DNA of 41,221 nt from Chloroflexota bacterium (GTDB lineage: Bacteria; Chloroflexota; Dehalococcoidia; Lucifugimonadales; JACPCL1), in the NCBI GenBank assembly GCA_016179765.1, contig JACPCL010000008.1, positions 1-41,221 on the forward strand, written 5' to 3'. The position numbers and the translations under genes were made by a program. Under the pieces are notes generated by a model, which saw only the letters and a program-made list of their open reading frames with translations, had not been told where the DNA came from and did not search any database. Positions within the stretch are counted from its first letter, which is position 1. Each line of letters begins with the position of its first letter. Below are positions 7,521-15,840 of this stretch, in pieces.

Positions 7521-8627
7521 TTACAGGGCGGCGCCACGGACCGCTAGCCACCGCGCCACCGCCAGCAGGTCGTCCAGCAGGCCCAACGGGTTGCCAGGGG
7601 ATATGAAGGCGGCTACCGCTTTCTGATAGATGTCCTCAGCGGCGGCCCGGGCTTTCTCCCTGGCGTCAAGCTCGTCCAGGATGGCCCTGACGCGCGCCAC
7701 GTCCGGCGGCTCAAGGACCCGCTTGAAAAAGAGGGCGCCCAACTCTCGCTTGCGACTCAAGGAGGCCTGCTCAAAAGCAAGGATAATAGGATAACCCTTC
7801 TTTTTGTTCAAGACGTCCAGGCCAAACTCTTTGCCGGAAAAGGGTTGTCCCCACAGGGACTGGACGTCCTCTTGTACCTGAAAGGCAACGCCGACCTCCT
7901 CGCCAAAGGCACGAAACCGGAGCCTTGCGGGTTCATCGGCGCCGGCGGCGGTAGCCCCTAGCTCCAGCGCGCAGCCTATGAGCGCTCCCACCTTTTCTCT
8001 GGCCATGTGGAGATAGGCGGCCTGGGTAACGTCAACACGCTCTTGAAAGACCATCTCCTGGTACATACCCTCGCACAAACGGAGGCAGGCATTGTCTAAT
8101 GTTTGTAGCAGGCGAAGGCTTCTCTCAGCGAAGGGGTTTTCCTCTTTGGTCCCAAGGAGGGAAAGCCTGGCCAGGGCATGGAGGCCATCGCCGGCGTTGA
8201 TGGCCTGGGCTGGCCCCCAGACCCACCAGACCGTGGGGCGATGGCGGCGGGTCTGGCTGGCCTCCTGGACATCGGCGTGGACCTGGGTAAACTGGTAGGC
8301 CAGTTCGGCGGCGACGGCGGCAGGCAACGCTGCCTGAAGTTCGCCCCCAAGGGCCTGGCAGGCCAGAAGGCAGAGGGAGGCGTATAGCCTCGGCTCTGGG
8401 TGAGGCGTGGTAAGGGGCGCTCCCCCCTCGTCACGCCAGCCAAGCTGGTACTCCATGAGATGGTACAGCGGGAAGGAGCGCTTGGCGAAGAACTCACGCA
8501 GAGCCTCCTCTACGGGAGGCGCGAGGGTGAGGAGTGGCGATGGCGTCTGAGCGCCTGCTGGTTGGCGTTCCACGATTCGGTGAGGCTCATTCAATGGAAC
8601 CAGGATAGACCCGACGAAGGGCTTCAA
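7521..8627 (-). CDS. Polyprenyl synthetase family protein with altered Asp motifs
   Basis: An all-helical class I isoprenyl diphosphate synthase fold, 368 residues from a TTG at 8627 (later starts are possible). The regions aligned with the two metal-binding motifs are VHADVQEASQTRR (first motif, normally DDxxD followed by RR) and FQVQEDVQSLWG (second motif, normally DDxxD). Both have lost Asp residues: A-D-x-x-E and E-D-x-x-S. The surrounding GRPTV-like RHRPTVWWVWG and NAGDGL segments are kept. It may be a synthase with relaxed metal use or a non-catalytic subunit. It overlaps the Sua5/YrdC gene by about 40 bases, which supports co-transcription. Confidence 0.85.
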   Translation of the reverse strand: MKPFVGSILVPLNEPHRIVERQPAGAQTPSPLLTLAPPVEEALREFFAKRSFPLYHLMEYQLGWRDEGGAPLTTPHPEPRLYASLCLLACQALGGELQAALPAAVAAELAYQFTQVHADVQEASQTRRHRPTVWWVWGPAQAINAGDGLHALARLSLLGTKEENPFAERSLRLLQTLDNACLRLCEGMYQEMVFQERVDVTQAAYLHMAREKVGALIGCALELGATAAGADEPARLRFRAFGEEVGVAFQVQEDVQSLWGQPFSGKEFGLDVLNKKKGYPIILAFEQASLSRKRELGALFFKRVLEPPDVARVRAILDELDAREKARAAAEDIYQKAVAAFISPGNPLGLLDDLLAVARWLAVRGAAL

Positions 8628-9294
8628 GGGTTATGGCTCCTGCCCTCACCATCCTTGGGACTGGGCCGCTCACGTCCAGGATGGTGGAGGCACGCCCCAA
8701 GGGCGAGGGGCCGCCGTCTATAATATGGTCTACGCGCGCGCCGAGCTGCCGCCACACCTCCTGGGCAGTGGTGGATGGCGGCGCTCCTGTCAGGTTGGCG
8801 CTGGTACCCGTGATAGGACGACCCAGACTTTGCGCCAGGGCCCTGGGGATGGGATGGTCTGGTACCCGGACTGCCACCGTGTCCCTGCCTCCGGTGACCA
8901 GGTCCGAGACCTCCGCCGACCGACGTACCACCAGGGTAAGAGCGCCGGGCCAAAAGTGGAGCGCCAGTCGGCGTGAAAACTCAGAGGGTTCCCCAGCTAT
9001 CATGGGCAACTGCTCTGGACCGCACAATAGCAGGGGCAGGCCCATATCTGCCGATCTACCCTTGATCGCGAGCACCCGCTGGACCGCGGTGGTGGACGCG
9101 AAGTCTGCCCCAAGGCCATAGAGCGTATCCGTGGGAAAGGCCACGACGCCTCCCTCTTGCAAAAGCCTGATGCTGGCTCTTACCTGCCGCTCCAGGGTCT
9201 CAGGAATCTTTGGGTCGGATCGGAGGCTGGAGAAAATTGAGAGGAGCTCCTTGGGCGTTTCCTTGACTGAGTATACCACAGGTGCTACTCTCAC
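8587..9294 (-). CDS. L-threonylcarbamoyladenylate synthase (Sua5/YrdC family)
   Basis: Makes threonylcarbamoyl-AMP from Thr, bicarbonate and ATP for the t6A37 tRNA modification. The 235-residue protein starts at a GTG with AAAGGA about eight bases upstream. The YrdC domain starts near residue 33. Signatures are VVAFPTDTLYGLGAD, IKGRS, RVPDHP and GTSANLTG. The length fits a YrdC-type enzyme with a short N-terminal extension and lacks the full C-terminal Sua5 domain. It is the first gene of the minus-strand row leading to pgk and apgM and is divergent from guaA. Confidence 0.93.
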   Translation of the reverse strand: MRVAPVVYSVKETPKELLSIFSSLRSDPKIPETLERQVRASIRLLQEGGVVAFPTDTLYGLGADFASTTAVQRVLAIKGRSADMGLPLLLCGPEQLPMIAGEPSEFSRRLALHFWPGALTLVVRRSAEVSDLVTGGRDTVAVRVPDHPIPRALAQSLGRPITGTSANLTGAPPSTTAQEVWRQLGARVDHIIDGGPSPLGRASTILDVSGPVPRMVRAGAITLEALRRVYPGSIE

Positions 9295-9352
9295 CTAACT
9301 ATCCTTTCGCCATTGGCGGGCCATTGAATTGATAGGAAGGTGATACACGAGC

Positions 9353-11017
9353 ATGGATAAGGAAGTATCGCCTGCGAGCCGCCGCATCGCGACCAGTGAT
9401 GACCTGGAGGTGTCCACCTACCTGGAGATCGCGAAGGGGAAGAAGGGCCAACAACCTCTCCCAGAGGAGGCCCCTCAGGCAAGGGAAGAGGCTGTGGTCA
9501 TTATTGACTTTGGCTCTCAGTATAGCCACCTGATCGCGCGCAGGGTGCGGGAGTGCCACGTCTACTGTGAGATCGTCCCCTACACCGCTTCGTGGGAGAG
9601 GGTGGCCGGCATGAACCCTAAAGGGATCATCATGTCGGGCGGCCCGGCCAGCGTCTATGAGCCTGGGGCGCCTCTCGCTCCGGTGTGGGTCTACCAAAGC
9701 AAGCTGCCAATCCTTGGCATTTGCTACGGGATGCAGGTGCTGGCCCACCAGCTCGGGGGCAAGGTGTCGCCCAGCGTGAAGCGGGAGTACGGGCACGCGG
9801 TGTTGCACCAGAACAAGGCCGACGCTCCTATCTTCTCTGAGCTACCCCATAGCCTGCCCGTGTGGATGAGTCACGGCGATCAGATCACGGAGTTGCCTCC
9901 CGGTTTCCGCGCCCTCGCGTACACCGAGAGCTCCCCCATAGCGGTGATGGGGAACGGCGCCATAGTTGGTCTTCAGTTTCATCCAGAGGTGGCGCACACG
10001 CCCCAGGGCATGGATATCTTGAGGAACTTCCTGCTCAGGGTGTGCGGCCTCAACGGGTCGTGGACGCCGCAGAGCTTTGTTGCCCAGGCGGTCCAACGCA
10101 TCCGTGAACAGGTGGGGGAGGGCCGCGTGATTTGTGCTCTCTCGGGCGGCGTGGACTCAGCAGTGGCTGCTACCCTTGTGCACCGGGCAGTGGGCGAGCA
10201 ACTGACGTGCATCTTTGTGGACAACGGCCTGATGCGCCGGGACGAGCCTCATCGCGTGGCAGAGGTGTTTGGCCGCAACATGCGACTGAATCTGCTGCAC
10301 GTGAATGCTCAGGAGCGATTCCTTGGGCGACTCAGGGGGGTGACCGATCCGGAGGAGAAGCGCCGCGTTATTGGTGATGAGTTCATCCGTGTCTTTGAAG
10401 ACGAGGCCGCCGAGCTGGGCCAGGTGGACTTCCTGGCGCAAGGAACCTTGTATCCAGACGTGATTGAAAGCCAGACGGCGGAGAACTCGGCCTCTGCCAA
10501 GATCAAGACCCATCACAACGTGGGCGGCCTTCCCGCCGCCATGCACCTGAAGCTGGTGGAGCCGCTGCGGTACCTGTTCAAAGACGAGGTACGGGATGCA
10601 GGCCTGGCCCTGGGCCTTCCGGAAGAGATGGTGTACCGCCAGCCTTTCCCCGGCCCAGGGCTGGCAATCCGAATCCTGGGCGAAGTGACGCAGGAGAAGC
10701 TGGAGACGCTGCGGGCGTGCGATTGGATCGTCATGGACGAGATCAAGGCTGCCAACCTGTACCGGGAGCTGTGGCAGAGCTTTGCGGTGCTGACGGATGC
10801 CCGCAGCGTGGGCGTCATGGGCGACTACAGAACCTACGGCCATGTTGTGGCGGTGCGAGCCGTCACCAGCCAGGATGCCATGACGGCAGACTGGGCGCGC
10901 CTGCCTTACGACGTCCTGGCTCGCATCTCTAGCCGCATCGTGAACGAGGTTGCCCAGGTCAACCGGGTGGTCTACGACATCACCAGTAAACCCCCTGGAA
11001 CCATAGAATGGGAGTGA
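9353..11017 (+). CDS. guaA: GMP synthase (glutamine-hydrolysing)
   Basis: Aminates XMP to GMP using ammonia from glutamine. The 554-residue protein contains an N-terminal class I glutamine amidotransferase with nucleophile Cys124 (GICYGMQ), His210 and Glu212 (QFHPEV). It is followed by the ATP-pyrophosphatase domain with P-loop SGGVDS (264-269) and the C-terminal dimerisation domain ending PPGTIEWE. About 45 residues precede the amidotransferase strand [11 protein letters not shown], longer than usual. The ATG at 9353 has GGAAGGTGAT upstream, so the extension appears to be translated. The gene is followed directly by the vapBC promoter and then purD. Confidence 0.97.
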   Translation: MDKEVSPASRRIATSDDLEVSTYLEIAKGKKGQQPLPEEAPQAREEAVVIIDFGSQYSHLIARRVRECHVYCEIVPYTASWERVAGMNPKGIIMSGGPASVYEPGAPLAPVWVYQSKLPILGICYGMQVLAHQLGGKVSPSVKREYGHAVLHQNKADAPIFSELPHSLPVWMSHGDQITELPPGFRALAYTESSPIAVMGNGAIVGLQFHPEVAHTPQGMDILRNFLLRVCGLNGSWTPQSFVAQAVQRIREQVGEGRVICALSGGVDSAVAATLVHRAVGEQLTCIFVDNGLMRRDEPHRVAEVFGRNMRLNLLHVNAQERFLGRLRGVTDPEEKRRVIGDEFIRVFEDEAAELGQVDFLAQGTLYPDVIESQTAENSASAKIKTHHNVGGLPAAMHLKLVEPLRYLFKDEVRDAGLALGLPEEMVYRQPFPGPGLAIRILGEVTQEKLETLRACDWIVMDEIKAANLYRELWQSFAVLTDARSVGVMGDYRTYGHVVAVRAVTSQDAMTADWARLPYDVLARISSRIVNEVAQVNRVVYDITSKPPGTIEWE

Positions 11018-11057
11018 TTGACAGGAGCGGGGAAAGTGGTATCATAACGTAGTATAC
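11018..11057 (+). promoter_or_regulatory. vapBC promoter with overlapping operator-like dyad
   Basis: Exact -35 box TTGACA (11018-11023) directly after the guaA stop, a 16-base spacer, and -10 TATCAT (11040-11045). An imperfect dyad (11039-11057; GTATCATA and TAGTATAC arms) overlaps the -10 box. Its position suits autorepression by the VapB/VapC complex, as usual for this family. Confidence 0.65.
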
Positions 11058-11074
11058 AACAACAACGAGCTATC

Positions 11075-11434
11075 ATGTCAGAAGAACTGGAAGGGTATGT
11101 AACCGTCCCTCAAGCCGCCCAAAAGATACAACGGTCAACGGAGCAGGTCCGACGGTATCTCAGAGAAGGGAAGCTAGAGGGGCGACGCTTGGGGGGCCAA
11201 TGGTACATCAAAGAGTCTGCTGTTGCCTATTTGGTCAGAGGCCAGCAAGAGACGACCGTAGAGACCCACCGTGGCGTTGAAGAAGAGGAGCAACTCCCCA
11301 TGGGAATTGAAAGAAAAGTCGTGTTTGACCGCATCAGAGCCAGGAAGGACGCCATCCGCGAGCGCTGGGAGGAGGAAAGAGTTAGCGTGGACGTAGCGAC
11401 CATGGTACGCGAGCTCAGGGAGGAGGCCCACTAA
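11075..11434 (+). CDS. VapB-like antitoxin with excisionase-type helix-turn-helix
   Basis: A 119-residue protein. Residues of about 8-55 form a MerR/excisionase-type DNA-binding domain (YVTVPQAAQKIQRSTEQVRR, then a wing ending WYIKESAV). The C-terminal half is charged and helical (about 75-119) and is the likely VapC-binding arm. It lies 3 bases upstream of a PIN-domain gene, the classic antitoxin-toxin order. It probably represses its own promoter through the dyad at 11039-11057 and neutralises the toxin. Unlike AbrB- or MetJ-type VapB, the DNA-binding part is helix-turn-helix of the excisionase kind. Confidence 0.82.
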   Translation: MSEELEGYVTVPQAAQKIQRSTEQVRRYLREGKLEGRRLGGQWYIKESAVAYLVRGQQETTVETHRGVEEEEQLPMGIERKVVFDRIRARKDAIRERWEEERVSVDVATMVRELREEAH

Positions 11435-11436
11435 GG

Positions 11437-11862
11437 GTGTCCTTGCGGTGTATTGATGCCAGTTGCATGGTAACCTGGCTTGTGCCGGGCAATCGCTCGT
11501 ATGAGATGATGCGCGCATGGGAGGCCTTTGAATCCGGGGAGGACCATTTTATGGGCCCTCCCCTTTTGTATATTGAGACGGTCTCCGTCATACGACGTTT
11601 GGCGTACCGGGGCCTCCTCACCGATGAAGAGGCGAGAGGGATCGTCAAGGACTTTGTGGCGCTGGATATCCCAACGCCTGTGCCCCATGGTCTGTACGAG
11701 CTCGCCTACGAGCTTGCGGAAAGGTACCGGGTTTCTAAGACTTACGATGCGTGCTATGTGGCCTTGGCCCGCATCTATTCCTGTGAGCTACTGACCATGG
11801 ACCAGCCTCTGCATGCCATTGCAGCTAGGGACTACCCCCTAATCCGGTTGATGTCGCAATGA
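11437..11862 (+). CDS. VapC-like PIN-domain ribonuclease toxin
   Basis: A 141-residue PIN-domain protein starting at a GTG with AGGAGG ten bases upstream. The four acidic metal-binding positions are visible: Asp7 (CIDAS), Glu47 (YIETVS), Asp104 (TYDACYVALA) and Asp122 (LLTMDQPL). VapC toxins cleave tRNA or rRNA and are held inactive by the cognate VapB. Its TGA stop overlaps the ATG of purD as ATGA (11859-11862), so a purine-biosynthesis gene is translationally coupled to the toxin gene. All catalytic residues are present, so it should be active when free. Confidence 0.88.
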   Translation: MSLRCIDASCMVTWLVPGNRSYEMMRAWEAFESGEDHFMGPPLLYIETVSVIRRLAYRGLLTDEEARGIVKDFVALDIPTPVPHGLYELAYELAERYRVSKTYDACYVALARIYSCELLTMDQPLHAIAARDYPLIRLMSQ

Positions 11863-13136
11863 AGCTGCTGGTCATCGGCTCCGGGGCCAGGGAGCACGCC
11901 ATTGCCTGGAAGCTGCGCCAAAGCCAGCAGACGGAACTCCTGTACACCGCCCCAGGGAACGGAGGCACCGCCCAACTGGGGACCAACCTTTCCATCAGTG
12001 CCACAGACGTTACTGGGCTACTGGAGGCAGCACATCAACATAAGGTGGACCTGACGTTTGTGGGGCCAGAGGCAGCCCTGGCCTCCGGCGTTGTGGACCG
12101 CTTTCAACAGAACGGGAAGTCCATCTTCGGCCCAACTGTCGCCGCGGCCCAGATTGAGAGCAGCAAGGCTTTTGCCAAGGAGTTCATGGCCCGCCATGGC
12201 ATCCCGACGGCTCAAGGGGTGGCTTTTGACTCCTTCGCGGAAGCTCAGCGATTTCTGCAGGGGCGCGATGGGCCGATTGTGGTCAAGGCAGATGGGCTGG
12301 CTGCGGGCAAAGGGGTGACGGTAGCCCACAGTAGGGCGGAGGCCCTTGCAGCGCTGGACGCCTGCATGAACCGGCAAGCCTTTGGCGAGGCTGGCGCTAC
12401 GGTGGTGCTGGAAGAGTTCATGGAGGGCAGGGAGGTCAGCGTCTTTGCCTTTACCGACGGTCTGCGCCTCTCCCCCTTAGTAGCCGCATGCGACTACAAG
12501 CGCGCCTTTGAGGATGACCAGGGCCCAAACACGGGAGGTATGGGCAGCTACAGCCCTCCGGAGCTCTGGAGCGAAGAACTGACAAAAGAGGCGGAGGAAA
12601 AGGTCTTCCGGCCCGCCATTGATGGGCTTGCCAAGGAAGGCAAGCCCTACCGGGGGGTGTTGTACGGAGGAATGATGCTGACAAAGGAAGGAATGAAGGT
12701 CGTGGAGTTCAATGCGCGCCTGGGCGACCCGGAGGCCCAGGTGATTTTGCCCCGCCTCCGCTCCGACCTGGTGGAGATCGCTGGCGCCATCGCTGAAGGT
12801 GATCTCTCCCGAGCGTCGGTTGAATGGATGCCCCTAGCATGCGTTGGAGTGGTGATGGCGTCCCAAGGCTACCCGGATTCGTATACCACGGGCTATCCTA
12901 TCTATGGACTGCAAGGGGTGGAGGGCCAGGCCCTCCTGTTCCATCACGGCACCATGCCGGCCAATCGCGCTAGTCCCATGAGCGGTGGCGTGGCCACCAG
13001 TGGTGGGAGGGTGCTTACCGTGGTGGGATGCGCCCCTACCCTGGCGCAAGCGCGTGAGAAGGCCTACGCCGCCCTTCAAAGAGTTGGCTTTCAAAGCGCA
13101 TTCTATCGTAAGGACATTGCTCTCCGAGCCATCTGA
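11859..13136 (+). CDS. purD: Phosphoribosylamine-glycine ligase
   Basis: ATP-grasp enzyme of the second step of purine biosynthesis, joining glycine to phosphoribosylamine. The 425 residues begin MKLLVIGSGAREHAIAWKL. Further signatures are VKADGLAAGKGV, the family pattern GPNTGGMGSYSPPE, and EFNARLGDPEAQVIL with the metal ligands. Length is normal. The start overlaps the vapC stop by four bases and there is no obvious separate ribosome site. guaA, another purine gene, lies on the other side of vapBC, so the toxin-antitoxin pair appears inserted into a purine row. Confidence 0.97.
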   Translation: MKLLVIGSGAREHAIAWKLRQSQQTELLYTAPGNGGTAQLGTNLSISATDVTGLLEAAHQHKVDLTFVGPEAALASGVVDRFQQNGKSIFGPTVAAAQIESSKAFAKEFMARHGIPTAQGVAFDSFAEAQRFLQGRDGPIVVKADGLAAGKGVTVAHSRAEALAALDACMNRQAFGEAGATVVLEEFMEGREVSVFAFTDGLRLSPLVAACDYKRAFEDDQGPNTGGMGSYSPPELWSEELTKEAEEKVFRPAIDGLAKEGKPYRGVLYGGMMLTKEGMKVVEFNARLGDPEAQVILPRLRSDLVEIAGAIAEGDLSRASVEWMPLACVGVVMASQGYPDSYTTGYPIYGLQGVEGQALLFHHGTMPANRASPMSGGVATSGGRVLTVVGCAPTLAQAREKAYAALQRVGFQSAFYRKDIALRAI

Positions 13137-13151
13137 ATCCTTCCTCTTTGT

Positions 13152-13186
13152 CTTTCAAGAAGGCTCCAAAGAAGCCTTCCTCTCCT
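13152..13186. repeat. 35-base structured repeat, copy 1
   Basis: A hairpin with arms GAAGGCT and AGCCTTC in a 35-base unit beginning CTTTCAAG and ending CCTCTCCT. It matches 25398-25432 at 30 of 35 positions. One pair in the stem changes from A-T here to G-C in the other copy, which keeps the pairing. It lies 15 bases after the purD stop and 8 bases before the next gene's start, overlapping the approach to its ribosome site. Confidence 0.7.
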
Positions 13187-13194
13187 GAGGAGTT

Positions 13195-13800
13195 ATGCAC
13201 ACACAGCCGAACATACCGCAAAGGAGCTTCCTCGGATACGTTGAGCGCTTTGGGGCGCTGCAGAAAACGGGCGCCACGCTGGCCATGCACCGGCGCAAGT
13301 GGGGTAAGGCAGCCCGGGCCAAGGAGTTGGTGCAAGAAGATACCCTAAATACCCTCACCCTTGAGCAGGCGGACGAGCTTTACCGATGCCTGCCGGTGTC
13401 GCAAAGAGGCCGCCCGGTGTTCCTGAGTAACCCTCTCCAGGAGATACGGGAATGCCTGTGGTTCCTACTCTACGAGCAGATCATGTACGAGATCCGCGTC
13501 TACGAGTTCCTGGATGAGATGGGCGGGTATCGCCTGAAGGGTGGAGACCAGTCCCTGGCTGCTGCCATGCTGTGCACCAAGGACCCCGACCTCTATGGGC
13601 CTATCAGCAGCCATACGGCGAAGGGGCTGAAACTCCTTGGCATGTACCCCACCTTTGACAAGAACGAAAGCCAGGCTGGCAGATTCCAGAAAGTTCAGGA
13701 GACCCTTTATTATCTGTTTCGCCTCGTCGGATTGAATGACCTGCGTGACACCGACGATTTCCTGGAAGCTTTGGCCAGGGACATGCTGAAACCCATCTAG
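13195..13800 (+). CDS. Unrecognised 201-residue protein
   Basis: Begins at an ATG preceded by TGAGGAG. No confident family. The N-terminal third is basic (MHRRKWGKAARAKELVQED). The middle is predicted helical, with a hydrophobic stretch RECLWFLLYEQIMYEIRVYE. The C-terminal half (KGGDQSLAAAMLCTKDPDLY then GPISSHTAKGLKLLGMYP) has the spacing of a helical domain that I associate loosely with proteins near restriction or ATPase systems, where a 'DP-x-x-YG ... ALR-LG' pattern occurs. That likeness is weak. No membrane segment or metal motif is visible. Function unknown. Confidence 0.75.
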   Translation: MHTQPNIPQRSFLGYVERFGALQKTGATLAMHRRKWGKAARAKELVQEDTLNTLTLEQADELYRCLPVSQRGRPVFLSNPLQEIRECLWFLLYEQIMYEIRVYEFLDEMGGYRLKGGDQSLAAAMLCTKDPDLYGPISSHTAKGLKLLGMYPTFDKNESQAGRFQKVQETLYYLFRLVGLNDLRDTDDFLEALARDMLKPI

Positions 13801-13853
13801 CTAGCCACCACCTCCAGAGTGAAGCCAGCCGACATCCTGTTGCCGACATCAGC

Positions 13854-13881
13854 GAAGCGACGCCCCATGGGGCGTCGCTTC
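13854..13881. promoter_or_regulatory. Perfect 28-base palindrome upstream of an MFS gene
   Basis: The sequence equals its own reverse complement across all 28 bases. The left half is GAAGCGACGCCCCA (13854-13867). It ends 42 bases before the MFS start. It can fold into a 12-bp stem with a CATG loop. No T-run follows on either side, so a standard intrinsic terminator is not supported. A DNA-level operator or a roadblock hairpin is equally possible. Confidence 0.7.
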
Positions 13882-13923
13882 AAGAGGGATGGGACGCTCG
13901 CACCCTGCAATATCAGAAAGGCT

Positions 13924-15153
13924 ATGATGCAACAGACAGCCACAGGCGGCGCCATAGAGTCCGTCACCGACCGGCAGCGCATGGTCCTGCTGCCCACGGC
14001 GATAGCGGGACATGCCTTGAAGCACATGTTCAACGCCGCCTTCTTTGTGATTCTGCCAGACCTGAAGGTGGACCTGGGCCTGAGCAACACGCAGGTGGGC
14101 GCCCTCTCCACCGTTCGTAACATTGCTGGCGGCCTCTCCAATCTGCCGGCGGGCTACACCGCGGACCGCTTCAGCGCGCGGCGCGCCCAGATTCTGGGCT
14201 TCGCCATGGCCATGGTGGGCGTGTTTGCCATGAGCCTGGGTTTTGCCAGCAACTATGGGATGGCGCTGGCCTCTGCTGCCCTGCTGAGCGTTGCCATCAC
14301 CTTCTGGCATCCAGCCGCCATTTCCACGCTTTCGCGGGTCTTCGCCTCCCGCCGCGGCTTTGCCATCGCCATGCACGGCACCGGCGGCAGCATCGGTGAG
14401 GCGGTGGGGCCGGTGCTGGTGGGCCTTTTGCTGGGGCTAGTCACGTGGCGGATGGTGCTCCAGGCCAGCGTTGTGCCCGGCGTAGGCTGTGGCTTGCTGG
14501 TCTGGTTGCTGCTTCGGCCTATACCCAGCGGAGAGGGCCTCGCCCCCTCCTTCTTGGCGTACCTCCGTTCCATGGGCAAGCTGCTTACCACTCGCCGCCT
14601 GCTGCTGATCATGCTCTTTGCGGGGGGCTTTGCCGGCGGCCAGAGCGCGGTGCTGACCTTCCTCCCTGTGTATCTCAGGGAGGATGTTGGGGTCTCTACC
14701 TGGACGTTGGGCCTTTACCTGGCCCTTGCCAACGTGGGAGGCATCGTGTCGCAGCCAGTCATGGGGTATCTTTCCGACCGCTTTGGGCGCAAGATAGTCC
14801 TGGTGCCCAGCCTGACCGGCCTGGGTGTTGCGACGTTGGGGCTGTATCTCACCCCGCCGGGATTCCTCTTTGCCTTGATGGTGCTGCTCATGGGGGTCTT
14901 CCTCTTCCCCCTTATGTCCATCCTCCTGGCTGCGGCGATGGACCTGGTGGAAGGAGCCGTGCAAGCCACCACCATCTCTCTGGTCTTCGGTTCGGCTGTG
15001 GTGTTCTCCGGCTTTACTCCCGCCATCGCCGGCGTCGTAGCTGATCTCTACAGTGTGAAGGCCGTCTTCCTGCTGGCATGTGGCATTATTCTTGCCACCG
15101 CCCTCCTCGCCCTGGCGACCTCCTGGCAAGGGGCGAGAGCTAAACCTGCGTAG
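13924..15153 (+). CDS. Major facilitator superfamily transporter
   Basis: A 12-helix inner-membrane carrier of about 409 residues from the ATG pair at 13924. The open frame extends 35 codons upstream, but that part translates the 28-base palindrome and is not believed. The MFS loop 2-3 motif is present as GYTADRFSARRAQ and the second-half equivalent as GYLSDRFGRKI. Between the halves is a short cytoplasmic loop near RPIPSGEGLAPS. Substrate cannot be told from the sequence; it resembles sugar-phosphate or drug-type antiporters in general layout only. It is convergent with the lipoprotein gene that follows. Confidence 0.88.
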   Translation: MMQQTATGGAIESVTDRQRMVLLPTAIAGHALKHMFNAAFFVILPDLKVDLGLSNTQVGALSTVRNIAGGLSNLPAGYTADRFSARRAQILGFAMAMVGVFAMSLGFASNYGMALASAALLSVAITFWHPAAISTLSRVFASRRGFAIAMHGTGGSIGEAVGPVLVGLLLGLVTWRMVLQASVVPGVGCGLLVWLLLRPIPSGEGLAPSFLAYLRSMGKLLTTRRLLLIMLFAGGFAGGQSAVLTFLPVYLREDVGVSTWTLGLYLALANVGGIVSQPVMGYLSDRFGRKIVLVPSLTGLGVATLGLYLTPPGFLFALMVLLMGVFLFPLMSILLAAAMDLVEGAVQATTISLVFGSAVVFSGFTPAIAGVVADLYSVKAVFLLACGIILATALLALATSWQGARAKPA

Positions 15154-15179
15154 ACGGGCTTCCGCTGTCTCCGTTGCTT

Positions 15180-15719
15180 TCACCGGTGGTCCCGTACCTC
15201 CACCAGCTTAGCCGTCCAGGGGCAATAGCGACGCACGGTGTTGAGCCAGTAGTCTCGCTCTCGCTCTACGAAGTCTGGAGTGCCGTCGCACAGCTCTATC
15301 GTGAACTCTGCGAAGTGGATGTCCGTTGGATCCAGGTGCCACGACCAGGGGGCGTTGTGGTTACCTTCACCGGGCCCTGGCAGCAGCCGCCCATTGGGGA
15401 TAGAGGCGAAGCCTTCGCCGCGCTGGAGGGCAAGCGCCTGGACAATGGCTGGCGGACTGGTTATGAAGGCGCGGAACCTGACGCCCTGCACGTCAAAGGT
15501 GACCAGGACGCCACCCCTGAGGCCAAGGGGGGAGGGAGCAGGGGCTGGCGTCGGTGCGGAGGTGGGGGTGGGTGAGTTGAGCGGAATTGGCGTTGCAGTG
15601 GGAAAGGGCACAATTGCAGGGGGAGGCGTCGTGTTCTCGCAGGCGGCAACAATAGTCGCCAAAGCCAACGCTGCCAGGCACAGGGAGGTTTTCCTCAGCA
15701 GCGGGTGTTCAGCGGGCAT
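15180..15719 (-). CDS. Lipoprotein with BP74-like domain
   Basis: A 179-residue exported lipoprotein from the ATG at 15719. Its signal has a basic n-region (LLRKTS), a hydrophobic core and the lipobox IVAAC. After a Pro/Thr linker the domain shows VLVTFDVQGVRFRAFITSP, then WSWHLDPTDIHFAEFTIELC and a final CPWTAKLVEV. This combination (WSWHLDP, E-x-CDG-x-P and CPW) is what I recall for the BP74 N-terminal-like domain first named from a Dictyostelium protein; the call is from memory of the pattern. Two Cys may form a disulfide outside the cell. Role unknown. The frame extends 21 codons upstream without a signal-like start. Confidence 0.75.
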   Translation of the reverse strand: MPAEHPLLRKTSLCLAALALATIVAACENTTPPPAIVPFPTATPIPLNSPTPTSAPTPAPAPSPLGLRGGVLVTFDVQGVRFRAFITSPPAIVQALALQRGEGFASIPNGRLLPGPGEGNHNAPWSWHLDPTDIHFAEFTIELCDGTPDFVERERDYWLNTVRRYCPWTAKLVEVRDHR

Positions 15720-15840
15720 GGGCACAGGTCGGCTCCGGTATGCGTGTTCCAAAGGATACCCCTGGGGAGTTGCCCTTGCCATTGGGGAGATGCTGCCTTA
15801 ATCTTGTGCCAGCACAGTTTCAGCCGCGCAGGAGCAAGCA

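Noticed and set aside
13819-13923. N-terminal extension of the first MFS protein
   Set aside because: The extension translates the 28-base palindrome (KRRPMGRRFKRD) and precedes the natural start at 13924.
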